Below are positions 1 through 8,900 of a stretch of DNA of 22,769 nt, piece after piece. The stretch's first letter is position 1, and every line of letters begins with the position of its first letter. This DNA is from an uncultured Desulfobacterales bacterium. Its GTDB lineage: Bacteria > Desulfobacterota > Desulfobacteria > Desulfobacterales > JAFDCJ01. Below the pieces are notes generated by a model. It was not told the DNA's origin, ran no database searches, and saw only the letters and a list, made by a program, of their open reading frames with translations. The DNA lies in the NCBI GenBank assembly GCA_945787595.1, contig CALZJV010000208.1, forward strand, positions 1 to 22,769, read 5' to 3'. A program made the translations under genes and the position numbers.

Positions 1-602
1 CAACAGAAAATTACTGGAAAATTGTCAAGATTCAGTTACTGGATGAACAGCGCGTATTATGAGATTTCGCTTAATTTGCCCCTTTCGTTTCACATCGCAA
101 CCACAACATATTGAGCCTGTGTCTTAGACATCAAAGGTGCATCTCCAACTTACATGCAAAAATGGACCGGCAAATTTAAGGTTAACCGTACAAATATACA
201 ATAGAATCAGAGTATTGCCTGGATTTGATTTAGGGCACGCAACCCAAAATTCATACCCTTGCAAAATAATGAAGATTACCGTAACCAATCTAAAATAATT
301 CAAGAACTATGGCAAGATCCCCTGCCTGCTGCTAGGCGTTTTTCAAACACAATTTGTAGAGTGCTCCGATTATTAATTGGAACCAATAATTGATGCAGAA
401 TATCGCAGGAAATCGAGACTGTGATAGCTGTCAAGGATGTCAGACTGTATATCTAATAAATACAGATTGGTAAATCATCTATACTATTATAGAGTATTTC
501 CGATTAAGGCACATCAGGTGCACTCTAAAATGTTGCAAAAAATATCAGATTACAATATGGTAAGGATGCAATTGATGAGGAATACCACTGTGGCATCATT
601 AT
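1..602. other. Non-coding stretch upstream of regulator relic
   Basis: No open frame here has a recognisable family, a ribosome binding site or coding character. The stretch is AT-rich. It holds one copy of a long-range direct repeat (190-217) and a weak terminator-like hairpin at 324-343, with GCCT/AGGC arms followed by GTTTTT. I see no RNA gene. Confidence 0.5.
190..217 (+). repeat. 28-bp direct repeat, copy 1 (partner at 19077)
   Basis: These 28 bases match 19077-19104 at 26 positions in the same orientation. The longest exact run is 14 bases (AATAGAATCAGAGT). The copies lie about 18.9 kb apart and bracket the relics, the inverted-repeat elements and the IS/intron debris. They could be attachment-site-like scars of an integrated element or two members of a dispersed repeat family. 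The function is inferred; only the match itself is seen. Confidence 0.5.
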
Positions 603-895
603 ATGGCAGAACAATTAACAATCACTCCACTCTTGCGAACCAAGCCGGATTGCCTGTTTATCGCCAGAGGCATTGGCCACCGACCTCAACTATTGGAACG
701 GCTTAACCAGCGCCGGTATCGACCACTGACCTTGGTCTCGGACGGATACTGCAAAAACGTGCTATCAAGAAAATGGCTGACGGCGAGCGAAAGTGGGTTT
801 CTATGGAAGAGAATCACAATGGCCTGCGCTCGTTCCTGAATGACATACTGTTCGTTATAAGAACAACGTTTCTCAACTTTTTTCAGAGCCCCCAG
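603..895 (+). pseudogene. Relic of a MalT-like LuxR-family ATPase regulator (N-terminal piece)
   Basis: The frame from 603 reads ITPLLRTKPD, then HRPQLLERLNQ, RRYRPLTLVSDGYCKNVLSRKWL. This lines up with the start of MalT-type signal-transduction ATPases (LLxTKL..., RPRLLERLN, LTLVSAPAGYGKTTLLSEWL). The Walker A loop is ruined: GYGKT has become GYCKN. Near 785-800 the match moves to the other frame, which continues KWVSMEENHNGLRSFLNDIL where intact relatives have WLSLDE.DND..RFL. The relic therefore carries a frameshift and a dead P-loop, and it stops where the kinase signal peptide begins; the other several hundred residues are absent. The product cannot be a working regulator. The family call rests on motif memory, not a search. 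Confidence 0.6.
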
Positions 896-898
896 GCT

Positions 899-3800
899 AT
901 GTTGAACATCCTGCAGAAACATTTGACCATTGCCTTCTTGGCAGCTTCTTTTTTTGTTTCATGTCTATACGTTGATATTGTCGCCGCGCAGCAGACCGCA
1001 TTAGAGTCTGTTGTTTCGCTGACCGCTGAAGAACAGACCTGGCTCGACAAGAACCACACAGTCCGGGTGCGTGTAGTTGACTTCCCACCCTTTATCATCG
1101 TCAACAAAGGCGAAGAACCTACCGGCGTATCAATCGATTATCTCAATATCATCGCTGCACGTACCGGAATCAGATTCAAGTATATCCACTCGAATCAGCC
1201 TTTTGCAAAGGCACTCGAGAATTTGAAGAATCGCCAGGATCCGGACCTGATTCAATGTATGATGCGAACACCCGAACGCGACTCCTTTATCTCTTTTTCA
1301 AGGGTGTATCTTGCGACGCCCAGAGTCATTTTCACACGCGCTGAAGGAAAATATATTTCCCAAATCGAGGATTTGTTCGGGCAAACCATCGCGGTACCGA
1401 GAGGAACCGTCGTTCACCAAGAGATCAAAAAGAAATACCCAGAGGTCAACCTTCTAATGTTGGATTCCGATGAGGCGTCACTGGAAGCGGTTTCCGGCGG
1501 AAAAGCGGATGCCTACATCGGCAACCTGTCTTTGGGCTCTTACCTGATTCTACAGAGAGGATTCACCAATCTAAAAGTTGCAACTTCCAGTCCTCTGTCA
1601 GATCACGCCTTTTCCTTTGGCATTCGAAAAGACTGGCCAGAATTGAGTAGCATCATAGACAAAGGTCTGGATACCATTACGCCTGATGAAAAATTAGCCA
1701 TTCGCAACAAATACTTCTCCGTACGATACGACTATGGGATAAGTGGTAACGACATTTTAAAATGGGTTCTGATTATCGCCGTAGCGGTTTCAGGCATCAT
1801 CTTTCTGTTTGTCTTCTGGAACCGCCGGATGGCAAAGGAGGTCCGCAGTCGAAAAGTGGCGGAGCAATCGGCCAGGGAAGCCCGGGATGTTGCCGAGAAG
1901 GCCACCCGGGCCAAGAGCGATTTCCTGGCCAACATGAGTCACGAGATCCGCACGCCGATGAATGCGGTTATCGGCATGGCACATCTGGCGCTCAAAACCG
2001 AACTGACGCCCAAACAGAAAGATTATTTGAACAAAATTCAATCTTCGGCCAACTCGCTGCTGGGGATTATTAACGACATTCTGGATTTCTCCAAGATCGA
2101 AGCCGGCAAGCTGGATATGGAAGTTGCGGAGTTTGACCTGTCGAAGATCCTGGTTAACGTCGCCAATGTGATCACCGTCAAGGCGCAGGAAAAGGAGAAT
2201 CTGGAAGTTTTGTTCTACCTTGATTCCCGGCTGTCCAACTTTCTGGTCGGAGACCCGTTAAGGCTCAATCAAATCCTGGTCAATTTCGGAAATAACGCGG
2301 TAAAGTTCACCGAGAAAGGTGAGATTGTACTGACGACCAAGATACAAAAAAGGTCGGGGGATAAAGTTACCCTTCAGTTTTCAATGCGGGATACCGGCAT
2401 TGGCATGACCGCGGAACAACAGGCCAATCTTTTCCAGGCCTTTTCCCAGGCGGACACATCGACAACGCGAAAGTATGGCGGCACCGGACTTGGCCTTACC
2501 ATCAGCAAACGTCTGGTCAATATGATGGGCGGAGAAATCCGGGTGGAAAGTGAGCTCGGACAGGGGACCACGTTCAGCTTTACGGCCGACTTTGGTCTGG
2601 GAAAGAAAACCGTAAAAAGACGCTTTGTACCATCGCCGGATCTCAGAGGGCTGAGGGTGCTGGTGGTGGATGACAGTGCCACGTCCAGACAAATTTTGCA
2701 GGATATCCTGGAGTCGTTTTCCTTTGAAGTCAATCTGGCAGCATCCGGAGAAGATGCTCTGGAAGAGATCGAAAGGGCCGACAAGGATCAACCGTTTGGG
2801 CTGGTGATCATGGACTGGAAGATGCCGGGCATGGACGGCCTCGAAGCTTCCAAGCGAATCAAAACTCACAAAACATTGAGCAAAATTCCCGCCATCGTCC
2901 TGGTGACGGCCTACGGTCGGGAAGAACTTATGCGGCAGGCCGATGAAATCGGATTGGAGGGCTTTTTATTAAAACCAGTGAGTTCATCGATGCTGTTGGA
3001 TGCCATCATGCAGGCCCTGGGAAGAGAGGTTCAGGGCGTGTCTCGGGTAGGCCGAAAAAAAGAACAGAGCGCCGAGGAGTTAAACGCTATTTATGGAGCC
3101 CGGGTGCTTCTGGTGGAAGACAATGATATCAATCAGCAGGTGGCGCGTGAGATTTTGCAAGGTGCGGGACTGAACGTTACGGTAGCAAATAATGGTCAGG
3201 AAGGTGTCGACGCTGCCAAGAAAAATAAATATGATGCAATCCTCATGGATATCCAAATGCCGGTAATGGATGGGTATGCCGCTACGCGGCGAATTCGGAA
3301 GTGGGAATTGGGATTGCGCAATGAAAATGGAAAGAATTCCGATTTAAAATCCAAAATCCAAGGAGTCCCTATTATCGCGATGACGGCCCATGCAATGGCC
3401 GGAGATGATAAAAAAAGCATCAAGGCGGGTATGAATGACCACGTCACCAAGCCGATTGATCCGGATCAGCTGTTTGCAGCCTTGCAAAAGTGGATCAAGC
3501 CGGCTGCAGAGCGGACTGCCGTCCCAAAAAGTTTACCCGCCTCAGGAGGGCCGCCGGTACATGAGGCACCTCCTAAACCGGATCAGGCGGTGCCGGAAGA
3601 AGATGAGCTTCCGGAATCTCTACCGGGATTTGATATTGCCGCCGGTTTGAAACGCTTGATGGGAAATAAACGTCTTTACAGAAAACTGTTGGTCGATTTT
3701 GGTACAAAATATGTAGAGACAGCCAGTGAAATCCGCGAGGCAATAGATGCAAAAGATATTGAACAGATCCATAGCCTGATCCACAATCTAAAGGGGCTGG

Positions 3801-4210
3801 CCGGAAATCTGGAAGCCGGAGACCTTCAGGCAGCAGCAGTGGAAATGGAAAAGCTCGTTAAAGGACAAACTATCTCTGATAAGGAACTGAACCAGAAATT
3901 CGCGGAACTGAAAAAGGCTATTAATCAAGCTCTGGAGGCGGTGCAAACCCTGGGGCTCCCGGCTGAGGAAAAAATCGTTGCGCCATCCGCTGAATGGCTG
4001 GCAGAGGTCCCGGTAGAGCAGGTAAAAGAGGCAACCGATCGCATCAAAGCAGCTGCTGAAATGGGGGATGTGATACAAATTAAATCAATTGCCGAAGAAT
4101 TGAAGTTTGAATCCGATGCCATGGCACCTTTCTATGACGAATTAATCCGATTAGCTGATGATTTTGACTTCGATGGCATTCAAAAAATAGTGCTCAAGTT
4201 AGACAGCTAA
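899..4210 (+). CDS. Hybrid sensor histidine kinase, SBP-HisKA-HATPase-REC-REC-HPt (BvgS/EvgS-like)
   Basis: A membrane phosphorelay kinase of about 1103 residues from the start chosen here. A signal peptide (MLNILQKHL...FFVS) leads into a periplasmic type-3 solute-binding domain (about 55-280), presumably binding an amino acid or similar small ligand. One membrane helix follows at about 289-307 (WVLIIAVAVSG). HisKA has FLANMSHEIRTPMNA with phospho-His348. HATPase_c shows the N box, DTGIGM (about 498) and GGTGLGL (about 527). Two receiver domains carry Asp639 (IMDWKMPGMDG) and Asp784 (LMDIQMPVMDG), each with a later Lys-Pro. An HPt domain has His962 in HNLKG. All phosphorelay residues are present. 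The frame is open upstream to an ATG at 773, but those extra 42 codons match the MalT-like relic, so I prefer 899; no convincing ribosome binding site marks either start. No response-regulator gene adjoins it. Confidence 0.93.
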   Translation: MLNILQKHLTIAFLAASFFVSCLYVDIVAAQQTALESVVSLTAEEQTWLDKNHTVRVRVVDFPPFIIVNKGEEPTGVSIDYLNIIAARTGIRFKYIHSNQPFAKALENLKNRQDPDLIQCMMRTPERDSFISFSRVYLATPRVIFTRAEGKYISQIEDLFGQTIAVPRGTVVHQEIKKKYPEVNLLMLDSDEASLEAVSGGKADAYIGNLSLGSYLILQRGFTNLKVATSSPLSDHAFSFGIRKDWPELSSIIDKGLDTITPDEKLAIRNKYFSVRYDYGISGNDILKWVLIIAVAVSGIIFLFVFWNRRMAKEVRSRKVAEQSAREARDVAEKATRAKSDFLANMSHEIRTPMNAVIGMAHLALKTELTPKQKDYLNKIQSSANSLLGIINDILDFSKIEAGKLDMEVAEFDLSKILVNVANVITVKAQEKENLEVLFYLDSRLSNFLVGDPLRLNQILVNFGNNAVKFTEKGEIVLTTKIQKRSGDKVTLQFSMRDTGIGMTAEQQANLFQAFSQADTSTTRKYGGTGLGLTISKRLVNMMGGEIRVESELGQGTTFSFTADFGLGKKTVKRRFVPSPDLRGLRVLVVDDSATSRQILQDILESFSFEVNLAASGEDALEEIERADKDQPFGLVIMDWKMPGMDGLEASKRIKTHKTLSKIPAIVLVTAYGREELMRQADEIGLEGFLLKPVSSSMLLDAIMQALGREVQGVSRVGRKKEQSAEELNAIYGARVLLVEDNDINQQVAREILQGAGLNVTVANNGQEGVDAAKKNKYDAILMDIQMPVMDGYAATRRIRKWELGLRNENGKNSDLKSKIQGVPIIAMTAHAMAGDDKKSIKAGMNDHVTKPIDPDQLFAALQKWIKPAAERTAVPKSLPASGGPPVHEAPPKPDQAVPEEDELPESLPGFDIAAGLKRLMGNKRLYRKLLVDFGTKYVETASEIREAIDAKDIEQIHSLIHNLKGLAGNLEAGDLQAAAVEMEKLVKGQTISDKELNQKFAELKKAINQALEAVQTLGLPAEEKIVAPSAEWLAEVPVEQVKEATDRIKAAAEMGDVIQIKSIAEELKFESDAMAPFYDELIRLADDFDFDGIQKIVLKLDS

Positions 4211-4737
4211 ATCAAGTTAATTGATCCTTCATTTACACTAATTGAATCGTTTTCACCTCTGTTGCATTAGCAAACGCCATTCACACTGTATCAAAAATAG
4301 AGGTAGCGGCTATCAATCCATAATCAGTTGTTTTTATATTCTATTTTATGTTGTGCTTACAAATCCACAATTAAATTGCCGCGAGAATGAAAAGCCGGAA
4401 AAAGTGAAGATAAGAAATCGACTGTCAAAGGTCAGTTAAAAGCCTTACGCAGCGCCCTTCATAGGTGAGAGTATGATTAGACAAATAATCGTATTAAGCT
4501 CAAAAATCACCCTTTTGCTCACCCCCCTCCCCCACGATTTTATATCCTAAAAGGGATATACTAAGACGAGCGTTATTATTTAGACAAGATTTTAACTGTA
4601 TCCATTAAATTAAAAAAGCCTAAAACGCATCGTAAGCGCAAGGCTTCGATACAATCGGCCTATCGAAAACAGCTGCAAAAGCATTTATTGAATCATCAAG
4701 TTAATCGAGAAAAGTAGAGCTATCAGGGGGTACCATT
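4211..4737. other. Intergenic region with a short palindrome
   Basis: I see no credible gene here. The only clear structure is an inverted repeat at 4541-4560: TATATCC and GGATATA around six bases, in AT-rich DNA about 180 bp before the permease start. It could be an operator or the stem of a small transcript. No strong terminator follows the kinase gene. Confidence 0.4.
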
Positions 4738-5874
4738 ATGAACCAACCAGCTAAAATGACCCAAGAAAAATCATACATGGAGATGGCAATAGATATAGCG
4801 ATTCGAATCGGTGTTCTAGCCCTTTTGATAGCCTGGTGCTTCCAGATATTAAGGCCTTTCATCACGCTGGTGATCTGGGCAGCCATCATTGCAATTTCAT
4901 TCTATCCTGTCTGTAGGAAGCTTAGTGATTAATTAGGGAATCGTGTCAAGATGGCATCTTCGATAATGATTGTAATCACACTCCTTCTCATCATCCTTCC
5001 CAGCATCAAGATGATAGACTCGCTTGTCGATGGGATGACATATCTCAACGACAAAATGCAGAGCGGTGAAATTAAAGTTCCGCCGCCGCCAGAAAATATT
5101 GATTCCTGGCCGGTGATCGGCAAATTGTTAAAAAGCTATTGGCATGAGGCTTCAGTAAACCTGAAGACAACGTTGCTACGCTATGCACCTCAGCTCAAAA
5201 CCGTAAGTTTAAGATTGTTGGAATTTGCTATGGGCACCACCATGGGGATGCTGCAATTTACACTTTCTATTATCATTGCCGGCGTTCTCATGGCCAATGC
5301 AGAGGGTGGTGGAACGTTGGTAAGAGACCTGTTTGTAAGTTTAGCCGGCGAGCGCGGCAGCGACTTTGCTGATATTTCGACGAGAACCATTCGTAATGTG
5401 GTCAAAGGGATTTTAGGGGTAGCCATTATCCAGGGTTTATTGGCTGGCGCGGGTTTTATGGTAGCCGGGGTGCCGGGTGCGGGGGTATGGGCTTTTTTAT
5501 GCATGTTTTTAGCGATCATCCAGATCGGCATTGCACCGGTTGTAATTCCCGTCGTCATCTACATGTTCTATAATGCAGACACGTTGACTGCCGGATTGTT
5601 GATGGTCTGGCTTGTTTTGGTCATGTTATCGGACAATTTCTTAAAACCAATACTCTTGGGACGTGGGGCTCCAGTGCCCATGCTCGTTATTTTTCTTGGT
5701 TCAATCGGAGGATTTATTTCAATGGGATTCGTTGGTCTATTTGTTGGAGCCGTCATTTTATCCATAGGGTTTAAGCTTTTCCAAGCCTGGCTCGAAATCG
5801 ATTCGAATCATACGATCACAACCGGCAGACCGGATACTTTTCCCAGCGAGAATTCCGAAGTCGGAAGCCCTTAG
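4738..5874 (+). pseudogene. AI-2E family transporter gene broken by an in-frame TAA
   Basis: Two open pieces, 4738-4932 and 4951-5874, lie in one reading frame separated by a single TAA at 4930-4932. Read through, the product is about 378 residues, a normal length for AI-2E/PerM-type permeases. It has an N-terminal helix pair ending FYPVCRKLSD, a large soluble loop (VPPPPENIDSWP), then many hydrophobic helices including GVPGAGVWAFLCMF, GIAPVVIP and the late LSDNFLKPILLGRG motif typical of the family. The residue lost is probably Lys (AAA to TAA). TAA is never a selenocysteine codon and is the normal stop of several genes here, so this looks like a recent nonsense mutation or a sequencing error. 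The ATG at 4951 could allow reinitiation without the first helices. The LssY_C lipoprotein follows after 25 bp. Confidence 0.8.
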
Positions 5875-5899
5875 ATTATTTCACAGCTGGACCTTTGAT

Positions 5900-7252
5900 A
5901 TGGCGGATAAGTCAAACAGAATGAATGGTGATAGAACGAGACACAGGTTTCTACTTTTACTGCAAGTATCAATTATATCTACCATAGCAATTTTTGGATG
6001 TACGGTATATCAAAAACCCCGCCCAATTTTTGATGTTCCCTTTCAAGAAAGATCGCAGTCAAAGGTCGATGGTGAGGTCAAGGTAACAGTTGCTGTTCTC
6101 AGTGCTGAAGAAAGCCGACAACTCTTTGGCGTCAATCTCGCAGGCCAGGGGATCCAACCGGTCTGGGTAAGGGTTCAGAACGCAGATTCAATTCCATATT
6201 GGCTGCTGTCCGCCGGTATTGATCCGGACTATTTCTCACCGTTGGAATCTGCCTATGCATTCCATGGCACATTTTCGAGTTCCCTAAACGAAAAAATAGA
6301 TGACCAATTCAGGGTGATGAGTTTTAGAAATCCGATCGCCTCTAGTGCCTCTGTTTCCGGTTTTATTTTTACCAACCGCGACGAGGGAACCAAGGTGGTA
6401 GACATTGATTTAATCGGTTATGGCAAAACCAAATTTTTCACCTTTTTTGTTTCCGTTCCTGGTATCAGGGCGGATTATCATGAAGTTGATTTCGATAGTC
6501 TCTATTCGGAAGAAGAAATAGTCGATCTCGACGAAAATGAGTTAAGAACAGCATTAGAAAACCTACCTTGTTGTGCAACAAATGAAGATGGCACTGAAAA
6601 TGGTGATCCATTGAACCTGGTTTTAATTGGAACTCGCGAAGATATATCAGCAGCTTTCGTTCGCAGAGGATGGCTTCCGGCTGAGCAGACACATGGCAAA
6701 GCGGTGTGGAAGACGATAAAGTCATTTCTGTTTGATTCAAGATACCGCTACTCACCCGTCAGTCCTTTATATTTATATGGACGACAGCAGGATTTTGCTG
6801 GGCAAAAGCCCCGCCATACGGTCCACCAGCGTAACCATCTACGGGCATGGCTCAGTCCAATGCGATATTGGGGTAAACCGGTTTGGATGGGTCAAATTAG
6901 CCGGGATATCGGTGTGCGGTTTACATTTAAAACCTGGCCCCCGGTGACCCATAAAATAGACCCGGATGTCGATGAAGCTATGTATGCCCTCATTGAAGAC
7001 CTGATCTACTCGCAGCAGCTCGCAAAAAGTGGATATGTTAAAGGCGTTGGTGCGGCGACGCGTTCAAAGCCCCGCCACAATCTTACGGGAGATCCTTATT
7101 TTACTAGTGGTAACCGCGCTGTTTTGGTGTTTGATCGCAGACCCCGTTCATTCGTCGAGATCGAATCCTTTGATTGGGAAAACCCTGTATCTTCAAGGCT
7201 AAAGCGACTTGCGACGGATGGGCAGCAGGATTTTGACGGGCAAGAGTACTGA
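5900..7252 (+). CDS. LssY_C-domain lipoprotein
   Basis: A 450-residue protein with an N-terminal hydrophobic stretch ending IFGC, a lipobox; a start at the second Met (5921) would also fit. The C-terminal half carries the LssY_C signature: LNLVLIGTREDI, FVRRGWLPAEQ, YSPVSPLYLYGRQQDFAGQKPR, then RNHLRAWLSP, GKPVWMGQISRDIGVRF. In known proteins this domain follows PAP2 phosphatase or LssY membrane regions; here it is an envelope-anchored lipoprotein. Its biochemical role is not established. It lies 25 bp after the permease and is probably cotranscribed. An oddity: 21 bases at 6785-6805 recur with two changes at 7223-7243, so the last residues (GQQDFDGQ) echo the internal RQQDFAGQ. Confidence 0.82.
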   Translation: MADKSNRMNGDRTRHRFLLLLQVSIISTIAIFGCTVYQKPRPIFDVPFQERSQSKVDGEVKVTVAVLSAEESRQLFGVNLAGQGIQPVWVRVQNADSIPYWLLSAGIDPDYFSPLESAYAFHGTFSSSLNEKIDDQFRVMSFRNPIASSASVSGFIFTNRDEGTKVVDIDLIGYGKTKFFTFFVSVPGIRADYHEVDFDSLYSEEEIVDLDENELRTALENLPCCATNEDGTENGDPLNLVLIGTREDISAAFVRRGWLPAEQTHGKAVWKTIKSFLFDSRYRYSPVSPLYLYGRQQDFAGQKPRHTVHQRNHLRAWLSPMRYWGKPVWMGQISRDIGVRFTFKTWPPVTHKIDPDVDEAMYALIEDLIYSQQLAKSGYVKGVGAATRSKPRHNLTGDPYFTSGNRAVLVFDRRPRSFVEIESFDWENPVSSRLKRLATDGQQDFDGQEY

Positions 7253-7629
7253 TGCCGGATAATCTTTTACGTTTTTTCTTTTTGTAAGAAGTATCTTGAA
7301 TGAAATACAAATTAGGATCATTTGAGAGCGGGGCCGAAAGGGTTGCCAGTTGTTTGATCGAGCATTACATTATCTGCGAGTTGATGCAACCCCGTAGCAA
7401 GTGTATCAATTTTATTTGGATACTAAATGCAGATGAAAATCCTTAGTAATTTTTCAAATATTCTCAAAATTTATAACTTGACATTAAGATTGGCCTTTGC
7501 AGGGAATACAGAAGCTTTTAGTTACAGAAAAATTATGGCTACGAGCAATTTTATGTCATCATGACCGATCTTGCTGATAATAAGTATGTCATTGGGTTTC
7601 TAATAAAAACCGAAAATAAAGGAGAGGCT
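7253..7629. other. Intergenic region before the small lipoprotein gene
   Basis: I see no gene supported by family or ribosome binding site. A TTGACA hexamer occurs at 7478-7483, but nothing resembling TATAAT lies 16-18 bases later, so I do not call a promoter. An ATG at 7561 is in frame with the lipoprotein, but the start at 7630 is far better. Confidence 0.4.
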
Positions 7630-7851
7630 ATGAAACTGGTAAAGATTTTATTGATCATTTTTGTCGCTGCAGGATTAATTGTAGGGTGTCAAAGCGCAAA
7701 AGAGAAAGCTTACCACTCAGAAAAAGAGGTAAACGAGGAAAGACTTGAGCTAATCGAACAATACAAAGACTGTATGGAAAAAGCCGATAAGGACAAGGAG
7801 AAGGAATCTGAGTGTGAACAATATCTAAAGGCGGCTGATGCGCTCAAATAA
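7630..7851 (+). CDS. Small lipoprotein of unknown function
   Basis: A 73-residue protein starting at an ATG preceded by GGAGAGG at good spacing. The N-terminus is a lipoprotein signal: MKLVK, a hydrophobic core, then LIVGC. The mature part of about 55 residues is highly charged and predicted helical (KEVNEERLELIEQYKDCMEK), rich in Lys and Glu, with two further Cys (about 50 and 62) that could form a disulfide. I do not recognise a family. In outline it resembles small outer-membrane helical lipoproteins. An in-frame ATG at 7561 would bury the signal peptide and is rejected. Confidence 0.75.
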   Translation: MKLVKILLIIFVAAGLIVGCQSAKEKAYHSEKEVNEERLELIEQYKDCMEKADKDKEKESECEQYLKAADALK

Positions 7852-7932
7852 TTGGCTGCATACCAACTGTGAACCATAAAATTTATCTATCCAATCATCA
7901 CTTAAAGTTTTGGGTGCGTTGGAGGTAAAATC

Positions 7933-8088
7933 ATGATTCAATCTCAACATAACCAATGGGAAACAGTCTTGCGACGGCGGGTGAGCTCGATCTTGTTAGT
8001 TGCAATCATTGCACTTACAGTTACGGTGCCCTCGATTGCCCAGAGCACCGATGGCATATCCAGACCACTCAGAAACCTAACAAATTAG
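7933..8088 (+). CDS. Short exported peptide, possibly a truncated gene
   Basis: A 51-codon frame with a strong ribosome binding site (GGAGGT about 7 bases before the ATG). It encodes RRRV, then a hydrophobic core SSILLVAIIALTVTV ending PSIAQS, which reads as a Sec signal peptide with cleavage near AQS. Only about 14 residues would remain after cleavage (TDGISRPLRNLTN). Either it makes a tiny secreted peptide or it is the 5' stub of a longer gene whose remainder is lost; what follows to 8330 has no matching frame. No family recognised. Confidence 0.45.
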   Translation: MIQSQHNQWETVLRRRVSSILLVAIIALTVTVPSIAQSTDGISRPLRNLTN

Positions 8089-8334
8089 GCAACGATTTGC
8101 GGCCGGCTTCAGGTAATCAATCCTGATTCCGGTCTTTTATTTTCAAAGAAGACAGTTGCCCAAACTGATAGTTGGGTTAAAAGTTCTGGAAAATTAAAGA
8201 CTTTCAGATGAAATATATAACTGACAAGGTGGGTTTATAAAGTGTGGGAGCGGGCACGAAAATCCACACTCAGCTCAAAATGTAGATTACTAATTGCGCA
8301 ATCTATATTCCTTACTGTTCCTGGTATATAACTA

Positions 8335-8536
8335 GTTTCCATCCATAAATGGTCTTTTTGCCCAATCTCGGCGTCAATCGGCGCGTTTGATTGTGCGACG
8401 TAGCCAGCTACGTCTCCGCACAAACGCTTGTCCGCACAAACGCTTGATTTCCTTGACCTTGGACAAAAATCCACATTTATGAATTGGAAACACCATCAAG
8501 TGCCCAACTGATTTTAACCGATTTGTGGATGGGCAC
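8335..8536 (+). mobile_element. MITE-like element, copy 1 (TSD TAACTA)
   Basis: A 202-bp non-coding element. Its left end, GTTTCCATCCATAAATGG, is an imperfect inverted repeat of its right end (complement reads GTGCCCATCCACAAATCGG). TAACTA lies directly on both sides (8329-8334 and 8537-8542), a 6-bp target duplication. The middle folds into a long hairpin around ACGTAGC-CA-GCTACGT with outer arms GCGTTTG.../...CAAACGC. Compared with copy 2 it has a 16-bp tandem duplication in the right arm (TCCGCACAAACGCTTG). It carries no transposase, so it would have to be moved in trans. The reverse strand has an open frame, but this is a hairpin artefact. Confidence 0.8.
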
Positions 8537-8642
8537 TAACTAGGAAAAAAATTTCTTAATATTGAAAAAATGTTTTATTCCCAATCTTTCTCATCATCTT
8601 GACTAAATACCACCATGTGGTTATTTTGATATCATTCATAGT

Positions 8643-8900
8643 CAGGCTACCGTTGTCGATATCGGTTCGGATTCAGGCTTCGACGCTCTTATTGCCTCAA
8701 TGGATGATATTTCCTTGTGGACGGGTTGAATTGCTGGAGGCCTGCTGGAGGCAGAGCTTCTCAGCGCCGTGAGCGCTTCCGGGTTTGAAAACGCCGAGAT
8801 CGTGCAAAAACACAATATCTTCGAAGGGGTTCCCAATCCATCCAGTGCGCTTGACTTTGGCATGCAGGGTGTAAGCCTGCGGACAAACAAGCATAGTTAG
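8643..8900 (+). pseudogene. Deleted ArsM-like methyltransferase relic with UGA at a Cys position
   Basis: One frame reads TVVDIGSDSGFDALIAS, a class I SAM-binding motif I as in arsenite methyltransferases. After only nine more residues (MDDISLWTG) comes a TGA at 8727-8729, and the same frame continues IAGGLLEAELLSAVSASGF and ends SSALDFGMQGVSLR. In ArsM relatives the second block is preceded by Cys (C-I/V-A/S-G-A-L), a conserved arsenic-binding cysteine, so the UGA replaces exactly that residue. Roughly 100 or more residues between the blocks, and the N-terminus, are missing, so this is a relic. A weak hairpin (8742-8754, loop TGGAG) follows the TGA. The present stop codon is completed by the inserted element copy 2. 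Family call moderately sure; selenocysteine in the ancestor is an inference. Confidence 0.55.

Noticed and set aside
773..898. Genuine N-terminal extension of the kinase
   Set aside because: The residues match a MalT-like relic rather than kinase N-termini, and a signal peptide begins at the Met encoded at 899.
4930..4950. In-frame TAA in the permease as a recoded amino acid
   Set aside because: TAA is not a selenocysteine or pyrrolysine codon, and many normal genes here end with TAA, so a nonsense change is simpler.
7478..7506. Sigma-70-like promoter beginning TTGACA
   Set aside because: No acceptable -10 hexamer lies at 16-18 bases.
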